Counted from the stretch's first letter, positions 46,931-60,626 are shown. The stretch: 64,000 bases of DNA from Phlebiopsis flavidoalba (GCA_035772785.1 JAOCPU010000022.1:372001-436000); one strand, 5' to 3'. Notes: generated by a model not told the origin, from the letters alone. Made by a program: numbers and translations.

Positions 46931-49021
46931 CTAGCTCCAATGCCGCGCCTTGGCGCCGGGGAACATAAACAGCCGCTTGCGCATGGCACCTCGACCTCGA
47001 CCTCGACCGCGCGCACGACGCCGTCGGGGCCCGCCTCGCGCAGTACAGAAGCTTGCAGTGCCGGCGTGCGCGGGAGGTCGTCCCAGGACTCGGTATGTAC
47101 AGTACAGCGGAGCTGCGCGGGGTTGTAGGCCCCCAGCTCCACGCCTGCTGCTGCCTGCGGTGCTGCATGCCCATCAGCCCCCGTTTTTTTTTCTTTTCCC
47201 CGTGGTCCAACATCCCAGAATCCAGAGATGGTCACAATCAACATCGTCCCTGGGCGCGAACCCGCGCAACGCTCCACAGAGCTACACACACTCACCGTCT
47301 CCGTCGAGCACACGCTCCCCTCGCTGCCCCGGAAAACGCCGAAACTCCCATCCCGCACAACACCTGACACCCCGCACGCAACACTCGCGCTCGAGTCCGT
47401 CCGGCGCCTAGCTTCACGTCGGGGACCAACCAGGCCTTCCCTATCCGCGCCCTTCGCGATCGATTGGCATCACCTCCGCGTCGCGCGAGGACTTGCGTGC
47501 AGCGCTTGCGCGCGGGGAGAGTGCCCAGGGCGGTCATGGCGCCTGCGCGCGCCATGCGACACGCCTCGGCGCGCCGAGCCGAAAGCTCTAGGTCCCACAT
47601 TCGCGTGTATAGAGCGGTCCTAATCCGCCTCGCTCTGCGCACGCGCCGCACGCGGGCGGGGCGCCGTGCTCGCGCTGCTCACACTCGCGCTGTCGCTCGG
47701 ACCCTCGCCGAGCGTTCGAGTAGACCCCGCGCGAGCGCAGCGGACCGTCGCGACGTGGCCCTTGTTCGGCAGAGTACAGATCCGCGATGCGCGCGTCCTC
47801 GTCCGCGCCGGGGCGCGCGGGACGCGCGGCGCTGTAGAGCGAGTACACGCTCGCCGCGCCAGCGGTCGCTGCCGTCCGTCCAGCCGGGGATGGGGCGCGG
47901 CGGCCCTGGGCCGTGGCGTTGAGCGCAAGCGTCGTGCTGAGCACCGCGCCGGGCGTCGCCCACGGTCGGGCGACTTCTTCTCCTTCGGCCGCTCGACGGC
48001 CTCCTTGATGCGCCGCGCGGCCATCATCACGCCCGAGCAGTAGTCCTCGGGGGCGCTCGTAGGGCGTAGATGTCGTTCCGCCGGCGTTTTCGGCGTCCGA
48101 ACGAGAGCGGCGAGTCGATGGTGAGGATCGAGGAGGGGGACGCTTGCGAGGCGGTGCTCGAGGCGGTGGTGGACCGCATGAGGGGGGTGGTGGTGGTGGG
48201 GGGAGGTCGTAGATCGACGCGAGCGCGGCGTACCCGCGGGGGAGCGGGTGCGGGTAGTCTTGTACTGACTTTTTTGTTGTTGTCTTCTCCTGGGAGGAGG
48301 AGGCGGTTCGCGGCCTTGACAGCGACGTGGATGAGGCCTTCGCTCTCGACGCTCTTGCTGCCGCTGCCGAGGCTGCTCTCGCTGCCCGTACGAGCCGCCG
48401 ACAAACGAGTTGTGCGGCACGGGGGGCACAGGCGGGCTGAAACGGCCGCTCGAGCTCGTCGCGGTCGGGGTTGAACGCCATGTCGACGCCCGCGCTGCTC
48501 TGGAGGTCCGCGAGGCGGCACTCGTCGGGTTCAGCAGTAGAGTGGTACGGGGGTCTGGTCGATCACACTGTGCGATGACGGACAGGTGGTGTGGGGGTCG
48601 TCAGGCGATGGTGGTGGAACAGTGGTGGCAGCATCAGCGTTCTGTTGTTGTTGCTGCTTGAGGGCAGCGGCAGGGGTGGTCGACTTTTGGAGCGGCGAGC
48701 GGCGGAGGGCGATCCCGTTCGGCTCTTGACGCGAACCGGTGCCGTGCACGAGCCCGCAGTGGTGCGCCCGCGGGCGGTCTTTGTTCTTGTCACCGGTGCC
48801 TTGGCTGCTGCGCGACGATGAGCACCGGCTATAGGTAGCAGACGATGAGGTACTTACGGCGCGGTGGGGTGTGGTGGGTGGTGGCGCGGGGGCGGCGCGC
48901 GTGGCGCCGGTTGGGATGGTTGAGATGGCTCGGTCGGGGGTAGGATGGGGACCTGGATGCGCTTGGGGAGTATCTGGCGCGAGCACACAGGACACCAGGT
49001 GGCGTCAAAGGCAATGTCCAT
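46931..49021 (-). CDS. Ecl1-like zinc-binding protein
   Basis: Resembles the basidiomycete members of the ECL1/2/3 zinc-binding family; in fission yeast the small Ecl1 proteins extend chronological lifespan under nutrient stress. ATG 49021 opens MDIAFDATWCPVCSRQILPK, with the first Cys pair. The second metal-binding part reads TPVPLYC, then DECRLADLQ (about 48560-48500). After these come a long Pro/Ser/Arg-rich tail with YAALASIYDLPPP (near 48230), SGVMMAARRIKEAVERPKEK (near 48030-47985), IPGWTDGSDRWR then ASVYSLYS (near 47890-47830), ALYTRMWDL (near 47605), VPDVKL (near 47430), VVRAVEVEVEVP (near 47020-46985), and the end RKRLFMFPGAKARHWS with TAG at 46931-46933. A 50 nt intron follows exon 1 (donor GTAAGT at 48857, acceptor GCGCAG). 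The segments lie in different frames, so several frameshifts or introns are present. Gene reality is firmer than the family name. Confidence 0.7.
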
Positions 49022-49123
49022 GGCTCGTCGATGGAGGATGACGGGACGACGGACTGGGTTGGCAGGAGAGGCAGAGGCTTCCTTGGTGGCGAGGGAAGGG
49101 AAGTGGGGACGGGGGAGGGCAGA

Positions 49124-49131
49124 GATATATG
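49124..49131 (-). promoter_or_regulatory. TATA box of the Ecl1-like gene
   Basis: CATATATC on the minus strand, about 103 bp upstream of the ATG at 49021. It is followed by a long pyrimidine-rich leader, the usual fungal arrangement. Confidence 0.5.
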
Positions 49132-52100
49132 ACCCCCGGCTGTCCGCCAATAAGAGCGGCCGCCGCCTGCAACCCCCAGTCGAGGCCTCTCTTCCTGCAC
49201 CAGATCCCCATCGGCCGCCAGATCCCCATCGCTGCCATCTCAGATCCAAAGCCGCCCGACCGGTCGCCAGGTCCCCTCCCGCCCGCGCGGCCCAGAGCCC
49301 GTCTTCCGGAGACCGTCTCCAGCCAGGGCGACCGCAGGACTGCAGAGGACTGCGACCCGCCCTGCCGCCCGTGCGTGCCCCTTCCCCGCGGTTTCGCCGC
49401 CGCCGCCCTGCCATTGGCGCAGCACGCACCGGCCAATCACGGACCCCGCGCCCGCCCGCCCGCCTTCTCGCTCGCCCATTCGCTGCGACCGCCCGCCCGC
49501 CCCGCCCCGCGCTGGTCGCGGCCGCCGTCGCCGCTGCCTCCCTGGCGGTCCGCCACGGCCACCGCGCTCCACACGGCCCTCCGACGCCCGCCTGGCCCGG
49601 TGCACAGCGCGCACGCGCACCCGCGGCCGAACGCGATGCCTCGCCCCCACCGCACCTCCGACTCACCCATGGCCCTCCTGAGCGCACCTGACCCTCTCCG
49701 TCATCCCATCGATGGCCGTCGATGGCGCAACCCATGCCCCCGCCACCCTGACGCACCCTCTCCTATCGAAAGCATATCGGCCCACTTCTTATCGCAGGGG
49801 CCGCACCACGGCAACGCTCGCCCGCGGCGAGTTTATTGACAGCCCACGCACCCGCCCCAGCGCGCGCATGTGCTTTTCGCACCGGTCGCATATGCTCATC
49901 CCGCACGCGCGCGTCATACCCAGAGAACAAGAGGAAAACAGCAGCCCCTGCGATGCCTCGCGGCGGCCAGACGTCTCAGCCACCCTCCTGCGCGCCGCCG
50001 CCACCGCCCCGACACACCCCGCCGCCGCGACACACCCGCGATGGCCGCCCCGCCCACGCGCGCAATCGGGGGTGCTCTCGCAGGCGACCCCTGACGTGCT
50101 TATCACCCACACGCGCATCGGGGCCTTTGGACGCGACCGGCCACATCCTCTAAAGCGTAAAAAAATTTCCGCCCGCGCGCCATGGATAACTTTCGTCCTT
50201 GTTTCGTCCTCGCCTCTCGCGGTCGGTCTCCGGCGGTACGGCCACAAAAGCGAGGAATGAATAGGGCAGAAAAACGCAGGCGGACCGCGTACGGCCTCGG
50301 GCACGCCGCGGGCATTCGATTGGCTACGCGTCGCGTCGCTAAGCCCGCTCGCGCGCGCAAGCCCAGGCCCAGTTGCCGGGAATGGAGCGGCATATGCTGC
50401 TAAATGGAGCACGCCGCCCGCGTCGGTCTCTATGGCCGCGCGGACCGGTCCGGCTGCGCGGACGTTTTGACGTCTGAGTGGTTCTCGCACAGCAGCAGCG
50501 GGGACGCTGCTCCTGCTCGGCTCCGCGACGTGAGCAGAGCAGCGAACGTCGTGGCGGCTGCACTCTGTCTGCGTTCGTCGTTCGTGAGTTTCCCTCGAGC
50601 GCGACAGATCCACGCTTTGCACACCTTCGAGCCGCCGCCACCTCGGCTCCGCGGACACAACCTAAACTATGCTCTGCACCCGTCCGACAGCGAGCGATTT
50701 GCCGTTTTGCAGTAGGCACCAGGGGGCATGACGTCTGCCCGGCCCCCGCACGGGCAGCTCGGGGCAGGTACCCTCCCCTCCCCTCCCACACCCTCCGCAC
50801 CATGGTCAGCCACGGTCTCGCACGTTACGACCCGTTACGACAACAGAGAAGAAAAAACATAGCGCCATCACCCGCCACAACGGCAAAACCACTGCGCCTC
50901 GCATGCGGAGTCGCGCGCGATTTACGTAGGGAGCGTCGCCCCTATCAACAGCCCAGGTGCGCACTTGCCATCTCGGGAAAGGCCCCGTCGCGCCCGCTTT
51001 CGTGTTCGGTACCGACGCACGGCGGTGGATATTCACCGCGCTGATGCCGCTGCGTTTCTTTAGGCTTTGGGGAGGGTGCGGGGCGAGCGCAGTTTGTCTG
51101 GTAGGCACCCTCGTATGTTTTATTTCCGTTGATAGTACGCGAGACATATGCCCGACGGAAAAAACATACCGCGCACGAAAATAGGACCATCAAAACGCGG
51201 GAAGACCAGCACCCCCTCGCTTAGGCACGACGCACGTCGCCCGCGATTTACCCCGCACGCGGCGGGATATACCCGCCAATGGCGCGGCCTCGCACTTCGG
51301 TTCGGTTTCCCGTGCGGGGTAAAGTACATTCTGTGTACCCTTTTTGTCCCTTCTTTTCGACCTTTCGTTGACTTCGTTTAAATCTTCTTTTTTACCTTCG
51401 ATTTGCGTTGGAGTGATTGAAGGAGGATCACCTGCCTGATTCCCTCGTCAGCTGAAGGGAGGTAAAGAAAACAAGAACGTGGTCGAGGCCTCCGCCGTCC
51501 TCCCCCTCCCGCATTATACCAACAACCCATCGAGACCCAGCCTGTTGCGACTAGGAACGTGACCACAGCACAGCTGGCAAGAGAGACGAAAAGCCGAGCC
51601 AGCCGCCGCCGCACGACGCGTGATCGCTGCACGCTCCGGGACCAGCGCGCGCGCACATTGGCGCGTCCGCGGTGGCTGCGTTGCGTTGCAGTTCCGCGCC
51701 GTGGCGAGCTCGGAGGGCGTTGGGGAGATCAGACCTTCAGGCGGGAGATCAGGCACGGAGGGAGGGCACGAGAGGGGGGGCTGTGTGGGGGGGGGACCTA
51801 CCTCTACACCGGATGGAGGTGGTTTGAGGTGGCGGGGTGATGCATACGTGTGTCCATGGGCGGATGGATGCCGGTGTTCGTTATCAGTGTGTAGTCAGAC
51901 AAGATAGAGTGGTGAGTACTTCGTGCAATAATTGGACTTTTGCGTAGGACAGGACCGTCCCGTTCATTGACTTCTCACCCTCTCGAGGGAGAGACACAAC
52001 TATCAAATTCACCGTCAAATTCGTCGTGACGTCAGCCCTCTCAACCCGCGTACAGGGGCAACAACCTCCCTCTACGTACCATCCTGCGCAAAATCACTTG

Positions 52101-52650
52101 ATTGGCGTGAAACCATCCCCTCCCGCTAACTACACTACCCGACCATCCGAAGGCCCAGACCGACACACCGACAACAAGAACGAACTTACACCACCCTCTG
52201 AATTTGGCCACAACACCAAAACGGACCACCCCGCGCCTCCTGTCTCACCGCGGACGCAATACCTTATGTCACAAAAAACGAGGGTACCCGACCCAAAACC
52301 CTCCGAACAGGGGGCGAGGGACCTTCCCCTGGGCGCGCTCGCTCGCTGGGCAGAGGGGCGCAAGCTACCGGGGCGAGGCGCCCGTCGCGCGCGCGGGGAA
52401 TCGCCCGCACGGTTAGGGTTCAGTGCTAGGTTACCGCGGCGCGCGCTGGGGGATCGTAAAAGTCTTTGCGACAAGGTTTGATAAGCCTGCGCGCTCCCTG
52501 AGTCACTGCGCGAGCTCGCGGGGTGAGTGGCGAGGCTTTTGGTGGGAGGGTTGTGCTTGCGTAGTCCCGAGACCGGATCGAGCAGAGGCGGGTGAGATCG
52601 ATTGGGGTTTTATGCCGTGCGCCGGTGAATCAATACAATGTGGGGTTGGG
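49132..52650. other. very GC-rich region without a recognised gene
   Basis: CpG-rich upstream flank of the Ecl1-like gene. Long open frames occur on both strands together (for example 48945-49691 plus, 49789-50658 minus), but no conserved motif was seen. Composition eases to about average near 51060-51480. Confidence 0.35.
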
Positions 52651-52656
52651 CTATAG

Positions 52657-53190
52657 GACCACTGACAAACTAGGGGGGGAACCCATCCCGGCCGGCCGTA
52701 TAAAATTTGGCGGCAGGCAGGCCCCGCCAGTCCGTCGCCTCAATCCCGCATTACGGGAGGCCTAATGATTGTGTGGTACCGGATGCCAAACCGTGTCCGT
52801 CCGTATACGGACATAGGCCCGGACCTGGGCGGAGGCCGACCCAAGTCGTATGGCACCCAGTCGTCGGCGTCCGAATATGAGTCAGGAGAAGTTTACGGTC
52901 CTTCATCTGACTTTGAAAGAATTGGGGCCAGATCGGTAGCAGCGCAAATGCGAGGGGCTCATCGCGCGCGTTTTTTGATGGGTGTTTCGCGAGTAAGGAA
53001 AGTTGGTGATGGGGTAAGTAATTAGTGATAAGGGTAAGTAGAGTCGTACTGACAAACCCGTCCCAGAGTCCGTACATTGGTACGGCCGCAGGCGGCCGGA
53101 CGCGGCGAAAGTCCGTACAAATCTGGCCCGAATCGCGCGATTTTTCCGTCCGTTATCTGGGGCGGTTTTGAAAAAATCTTAGGGATGGGT
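52657..53190. repeat. probable diverged interspersed repeat with palindromic core
   Basis: Two stretches start with ACTGACAAAC (52663 and 53048) and share GTCCGT/CGGAC and GGCCG words. A 14 bp perfect palindrome, GTCCGTATACGGAC, lies at 52799-52812. The build is that of a non-coding, self-complementary repeat, but boundaries and target duplications were not established. Confidence 0.35.
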
Positions 53191-56100
53191 TCCTCCCCCC
53201 ATTGTTCAGGGGTCCTGGTGGGCTGGGGAATATTGCGTCGGACGCTTGCACGGTGCGTAAATACACCCGCGATGTGCGGGAGGCGGTGTGCAGTGCGATC
53301 TGTAGAAAGGAAGAGTCTTGTGGCCCTTCGTGTGGGTCCCAGCAAGTCTCCAGCGCGCTCAGGTGTATTCGAGGGGCACCCACTACACCCAGGAATGACT
53401 CGGCAAGGGAGGGACGCCTTCGTAGGCCGACGGGTCCGACAAAGGCGGGGATCAGCCGGGATATCGATCGGGCCATGCGCTTCGCGAGAGCGTCGGGCGG
53501 TCGTGTGCGCCGGGTCCCGACGCTCTGACCCGTCGGCGCCCCGACGACTCGATGCCCTTTGCTCTTTGTAGAGGGAGGCCGGGCGGCGGACGCAAATGAC
53601 GGTGCTAGTCCTGATTGAAGAACATATACATCAGCATTTAAAGCCACGAACTATTGGGGTAAGGGGCAACTGGAATGCCCAAATCCCGTGCGCTTTTTGG
53701 CGTCGCCGACGGCCGCTGTTGATTGTCATGAGCCAGAGCAGACGAGACGCGGGGCCACGGGAAACCTTATCGCACAAACGAGGTGCACGGGTATGGTATG
53801 CATGGGTCTTGTCTATTCGCTGACGTCGCGAGGGCGACGCCAAGCCACCAGGCCCCCGCGCATTGTCTAGGTCGCCACGAGCGCACCCGCCAAACATTCT
53901 GGACCGCCGAGAGAAGAGGACGCGGCTCGAATTGGGCAAGCCCCAGGTACACGCCGCTGGCGCGTTCGCGGTCACGAACCAAGCAGGGGGCGCGCGCGCG
54001 CGGTGGCGTGTGGCCTGGAAGGGCGAGGTAGGATGTCATATGTTCCCGGAAGTCTCCACACGCTCGCTTCCTCCCGGCCGAGGACGATTAACTCCCGCTG
54101 ATGGCGCCGTGCGAAGCAACTCTGTGGCCCTGCGCCGATCGTTAAGTGTGAGCAGGCAATTACGAATGGGTAGATGAAGCGCGGCGCACGAGAGGATCGT
54201 ACCACGAGGGAGCTCTTCGCGAGGCCAGCTATACCCCTGCCAAGCACACGCTCAGCGCAGTCGACTAACAGCACCCGCCGCACCGTTACGCGCGTCGTCG
54301 CTTTTATGCTGCCCGCCCTACTAACACAGTCACGTCATCACCGACAGCCCCGCCCGCCGGCCATTTCGGGGGTAGGAAGACCCTCGGGAAGGCGCCGCCC
54401 CCCCCCCCGCGCCCCCCCCGCGTGTCCTGGCGCCGCAGAAGACGCACTGATCTAGCCCTGCTCCGTGCTCTGCAGCAAGATTATTCGGAAAATTGTCGAG
54501 CTAAGCCGCAAGTTATCTGGCTAGGCGGCGGCCTGCGGCGCCATGGAAGGCGCGCCCGGACTCACGTCGAGGGGCGCGCGCGGGAGGTGTTTGTGCGGCG
54601 CATGGCGATCCGAGTGCGGGCAAGCCGCTGATGTCCAGCTCCGGAGGGGCATTCAAATAGGGCGCAGGTGGTAGCAGTTCATGTCAGCGTTTCTGGGTTG
54701 CGCTAAGGTGTTGAGTGGGGAATGTCCGCGCGCAGGAAGAGGGTGTCGCGCAATGCGTGAAGAGTTCGCGAGGGTACTGCCATTTTAGGAGCTCATTTCT
54801 CTATATGTATGCGTATAGTTTCTTTGGGGACTAGTGTACTGTCTCTGAGATAATAAAATGTGCTGCTGTCGGGTGGTGAGAGATTTGTAAGGGCACCAGA
54901 AAGGCGGGGTCGGCAACGTCAGTCGTCGGACGGAGGTGAGGAGGTTTGAGACAGCGAGCTGCAGCGGAGCGGAACTGGGCAGCTCGCCACCTACCATTAT
55001 CTGGCAAATTGCGCGATAAGATGATTTGCTCCCATTCAGCGCGCTGATAAACATACCGGAACATCGCCCGTCACTCCTTTCGACCGAACACCCATGTTAC
55101 AATATTGTTACACTGCGAATTGAATCTTTGACGCTATACTACCTACACCTCGGTACCGCCGCGAAGGTATGGTCATCTACGTGAGCAAACGAGAACTATC
55201 ACCACCGCCGATGCCGACCCTGGTAAAAGGTGGTGTCCGCTGCACTAACTGCGGCGACGTCGCGATTTGTATGCGGACAGCAGATGAGCGAGACCTAGGT
55301 GAGTCGACAACCCCCTCGGTGAGTCTCATTCTCGTCGTCCTTCACCTCCGCTATGCCTTGCATGAATGACGTACTCAACAGTATACGTCCCCATTGCCAT
55401 ACATCGTCGCTCACCCACCCAGAACATAACTATGATGGTCTCTCGACCCCTGATGTCGCGTTTGAAGGGAAAGGAAGGAGTCCAAGCCACCACTACGCAC
55501 CATTATGCTCGTAGAACTCATCCCCCCAGCTCGCCTGACTCAGAGTACGCCACAGTTTCATCCCGCTATACATTGTCGCTCACCTTATAACTCTAGACAC
55601 AACTCCTGCGAATAGGTCTCGCCCCTAAGTCGTTCGCACGGAACGGAAAGGTATCATTGTCCACATCTCAAAGTTTACTCACGGCGTCACCGTCTCGTGT
55701 GAGATGCCCGTGGAACTTAATGCTGGTGGTCCCCTACCCGTGCGCGGTGGCGTCAGAGACCACGGGACTCGCTCAGGACGCTCGACAGAGATCAGGACAA
55801 TGAAGAAGACGGGTGGCGGCGAGGTTAGGTGCGGTGACTGAACTGAATTCCTTAGTCTGCCGAGACAGGAATCTGAGACTCTGACTGTTGTACAGAGTGA
55901 AGCGAGGCGGTCGCCGTCGGGTATAGCTTACGTAGGGATGGTATGATGCTTAGGCGAGGACGCCTTGAATGTGAGACGTGAACGAGAAATTGTTCACTAG
56001 TGAGTGCTACTTCTATGAACCAGAATCAAATATCCTGAGTTCAGGTACATAGCCAGTCATCGGCAGAATTTGATGTATTGCTACACACCCTGGCTGTGCT

Positions 56101-59100
56101 ATTCTCTCAAGTCGCCAAGCATCATCTGCAAGGAACAGCGGACCGAACACCGATAGTCGCTGAAGTCCGCGGCAACGTACCTTGTTAAGAGCTTAGACAG
56201 GATCTCAGGCATAAACAACTTCGCTCGTGGGTCAACCGTCGGACACACGTCAACACAGCACCTACAGCGATCTCAGCAACATACCTCAGACAGTCATGTG
56301 GGCGAACGAGAAGACGCTGACTCAATCATCCAGTCCCCGAGACACACCCTTCCAGAACTCAATTTAGCTACACTCGCCAACCCCTCGACCGCACTGATTA
56401 AAGGCTCGCAAGTGATCGGGCCGATGGCCATACAGGAAGATCCACGTAAGAGGCGGGCCCCACGGATTCCAATTATGTACGACAGCAGAAGCGGGCAACT
56501 GCAAATCTCAGCACCAGAGACGCGGGCGCGTCTTCATGTCGCAGACGGTGGTCACGCCCGCACTTCCGTCGTTTCTCACCGGCAAACACAATTGCTACAG
56601 ACCCTGACGACTGACCACAATGTCGCTTAATACGAGTCCGTAGTGGACGCTCGCACTCAATTCCTCCTGCGCTCGTTCGACGCGATGATTGACATCACCC
56701 CCATGCATCAGATATGAGGACATGGGAGACCCACGCGAAGACAGCCCATCCGGAAGACGGCACACGACAGCCCCCCTGATTCGGACGGAGCTGCTCCTGC
56801 CCAATCCGGCGGCCGCGAGTTTTGCCACCCTATCGAGGCCCGCAGCGGTCTAATCCCTCCTAAGCCAGGCGCATGTGGCTGTGGATCCCGAGCAATGCAA
56901 ACGAATGCACTCCCGGTGCTGACACGCGAGTCCAGGCTCTCTCGCATCTGCCCGCGGCGGTGGTCATCTCTCGCTTATCCCCAAGCACTTGCGACGTCAA
57001 CAGCACGAAGCGATGCGGGACGTCAGTGTGTGTTCGTGGGTCGGCCTCTACTGCGAACCATTGGTAATGCCGAGCTCCCCCAATGCGGTGTCGTTCCAAG
57101 GTCACGATACGCCGGTGGCAGTCCGCGTTTCGGCGTCGAGGGCTTCGCGGGGTGGGTACCCACGATTTTATTTCGGGCCCTTGATTGGCTCGTTGGTTGA
57201 CTAACGTACACTGCATGTCTGCAGGCGCTGGCTATCGTACATCCGGGGGGGGGGAACGCCAGACTCCACTGGCGCAGCAAGGCCGGCTCTTTCCTGACGA
57301 GGATCTTCCTCCCTTTCGCTGTCTTATTGCGCGCATATAGTCACCGTTAACCGAAGCGAACTCGACAGCCTATTCTATTGGTGGTTTCGCTATACTATTC
57401 ATGCCACACACAGCAACGAGGCAAACACACGCGAATCATACTAGAGAATGATTACCTCCTCTGGCCATCTTTTCACGCGCGCATACAGCTGCTGTAACAA
57501 CGCAAGACGGCAACTTTCCCGGCAGAGACCTTCCCCGCATCGCCCTGTAAGAAGACTGAGTCCCCCAGGTCTCCACCAGCCATCCAGATGGCACGCAAGA
57601 TCGTGGCCAACCGCGAAGCACAATTCACTGCTTCGCGTAAAATCTACACACGGGAATTGCATAGTGGACACCAGAAGGCCGAGACAGGCTCGAACGACAG
57701 CATGGTGCGACTGATATTCGCTGGCATTTTAATACTACTATTGGGTTGCGCGACGTTCACGAATACGAGACCTATCACTGATCGACTCCTAATAAGGTCG
57801 TGGAACAAAAGCCTGTGCCTCGCGTTTTATCATGCAGCTCGCAGTTTCACCCCCCAGCGCAACGGTCGCGCTGGCCGACCATCACACGGCGTCGAGATGC
57901 ACACCATGTGGCCGCCATCTGCAGCTCGCGTGGCACCGCGCGCAAGTGCTCCAATACCTGACAACTATCAACGAATCATGCCATGTAAGTCTGGACGGCC
58001 GAAATCGCAGCCGGCCCGCCGCCCCTGCTCGCGGCCGCCAGCGCCAACGCCACGGGCACCCGCTCCGGCTCGCAGCAGCACACCCCAGCGCGCACATTGA
58101 CTGCGTCGTGCAGGCGCGCCCCCCAGTCTGCACCACCAGCCGTTATGTCTGTCACGTGCTATTCGCCATGATGACAGCGGACGTCTCCTTTGTGATGGCG
58201 CGCGAGGGTGCGTCCGGCACGCCCTAGGACCCTAGCGGTTAAGCCGCAGACTCCTGCGCGCGCACATATGCGTCCGCAAGCAAAGGCGAAGCATCGACGA
58301 TCCGGGATCCAGGGGCTGTTGTGGCGGGGGTCTGGAGCGCGGCTCGTCCGATGCGGGAACCCCCTCCTCTCATGATGCGACACCGGCACTGAACGGCTCC
58401 TGGATCGTTTGGCGCCACTCCAACGCTGCGTTAACTCTTAGGTTGTGCAAGGTGCTCGCTGGCGCTGGCTGCTGTGCATGTTGCCAGGATACGATACTTT
58501 ACAGTTGGCGAGGCTTGCGCGTAGGACGACGTTTTTCGTGTCTGCTTGCGTTTCGTAACGACGACCGTCGATGTTCTGAAAAACTCCGGGCGCTAAAGAA
58601 AACACTAAATTTGACAGAAGTTTCGCTATCTCCCTCCGGCATTCACAATCCCTAAATGAACGTTTGTTGGGCAAAGAGTTTTCAAACCATGGCTACCATT
58701 CGCCATTACACCGGCCTATATCCACCTAGGCTCGTTGGTGCGTTTCATACTATGGACTAAAATAGATAGACATCTGACGGTGACGTTCCTAGATTGTGGC
58801 ACTTTTCAGAACATCTCACCATAAGCACTCGCACTCTGCCGAAAACAGCAGAGACACCGGGAGGGCCACTTGTTTTGCGACCATTCCCAGCGACAACGCG
58901 ACGCAATGGGCCACAGTCCGCGCGTACGCCCCGCATTGTTTCCCTCGCTATCGCCGTAGTTATCAGGTAACACGACTCGGACGCACGGAGTGCAGGGCAT
59001 CAGCAAGCAGTGACATACGCAAAAGCCCATCAACGGCTTCGAGCAATGCCTCTAGCAGCCCAGCTGTTTTCCGTGGCCCTTCGCCCACGGCTGGGGTGTG

Positions 59101-60540
59101 GTGGGGGGGCGAAACTGACGGTGCCCGCGCGCCTGCTCCCTCGCGCCATACTTTCGCGCGTTCACGGAGCCGCGCGCCCCTGGATAACGTCGCTGTACCA
59201 CACGCAAACCCACAGTCCAATCGCACGCCCGCGAGGCGCACGGGCCGTTATGCGCATAGGGTCAACCCCCCTGTCGACGATTGCGCACGCCGTTTCGTCC
59301 GTTAAGGTTTTTGTCGCGATGATCCCCTGCGCGAGCGACTTGCGTTAGTGCAGAATCGCACCCGCACGGTAGAGCTTCGGCGGCGAGGGTGACTGGGAGT
59401 GCCATCTTATCGATGCTGGAGACCTCCTAGGGAAACCCGCCCTCAATGAATCCCCACGCCATTATCCCGAGGGAGACCTGCGATCGCGATCGCGCTGCAA
59501 GCGACGAAGGCGCGGTTTCCGTTACGTCTTGTCCGGCTCAACCCTGGAGATACACATCAATGCGTCGGAAAACATCATAGGTTCAAGCAAGCCTGCATGC
59601 GTCTATTAACTTCGAACCTGATAGGGTTGACTCCGGGGTTGTTGCGCATGCCGGCCAGCCCAAGTCGTACGGATAAATCTCGCCTGCGTTTAGCCGGTGC
59701 AGGCGGGCCGCTCCTGGTATATGTTTTCTTCTGCAAATAGCTGATGGCTCCTGACCTGTCAGAAGTTCCGTAGCTATGGCATCACGTTCAATTGAGCTCG
59801 GTTATGGAACTTCGAGTTTCAGTGTGTATTCATTCTCGCGCGGGCCGGACGCCACAGAACATGGAGTTCGTTCAGTTATAAACCTGAGTGCCAACACTTC
59901 ATTGCCGTACGGACCGGACGCCACAGGAAGTCAAGCGTGTCCGCGCCTTGGTCGCGGTCCGGTGAAAATCACTCTAACCCAAAGCTTAAAGTTGAATGGC
60001 TGCGTCAGCAAAACTCGAGTGCTCAAACCCTTCGCGAGTGCTCAGCTTACCTACCCAAATATTACTTCACATTCAATGATATGAGCAATGCTACACTCCA
60101 GACACATCATGCACTCGACGGCATGACTGAACTACTGCTCTTCTAAATAAATTACGCTGAGCTGGGGCCACTGTTCCAGTTTCAAAAATTAGCTCAAGGC
60201 TTAGATCATGTCAGTCGTGAATTCTGTATATCCCGCATAACTAAACTACTGATGCTGTTTCCTACAATCCCAGAGAATTCTTAACTTCTGACTACATTGC
60301 ACGAGTACAATGGTCAAAGCGGGTTGTGATCTCCCCGAGGTTTTCATTGGCCTTAAAAGCTAATCGAATTGATAATCTTTCAGTCGATAGGTCGAATTAT
60401 CACCGTCAAATCGACCTTGAGCTTAGTCAGAGCCCAAACCTGCTCACTAAGCACGATTTTTAATCCAAAAATCTCACTCAGCGCGGAAAGTCAGCAGCGT
60501 AGCATCGGGACGCGCTTCTCATTGCAAAGCCGACTCGAGC
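53191..60540. other. region without a recognised gene
   Basis: GC-rich up to about 54700 (C-run near 54400), then mixed. Frames at 56298-56630 and 56640-57200 continue in one plus-strand frame with only two stops between them and might be exons of an unidentified gene. A frame at 59937-60146 also reads coherently. No family is recognised, and no RNA gene was found. Confidence 0.35.
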
Positions 60541-60548
60541 TATAAATA
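60541..60548 (+). promoter_or_regulatory. TATA box of the GST-like gene
   Basis: TATAAATA, 79 bp before the ATG at 60627. A good consensus match at a usual fungal distance. Confidence 0.6.
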
Positions 60549-60626
60549 AATGGGAAGCCGCTGCAAGGGATGTTACCAGTACTCTGAGGTTCTGTCTGAA
60601 CGCGTAACCTAACGGCGCGATTCACC

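Noticed and set aside
48829..48857. 29 nt intron after exon 1 of the Ecl1-like gene
   Set aside because: Using the next acceptor (GCGCAG) gives a 50 nt intron like the others here.
49789..50658. Minus-strand frame of 289 codons
   Set aside because: Very GC-rich, open on both strands, no conserved motif or promoter signal; not supported as a gene.
52405..52425. Telomere-like TTAGGG
   Set aside because: A single copy of the hexamer with no repetition; not an interstitial telomere array.
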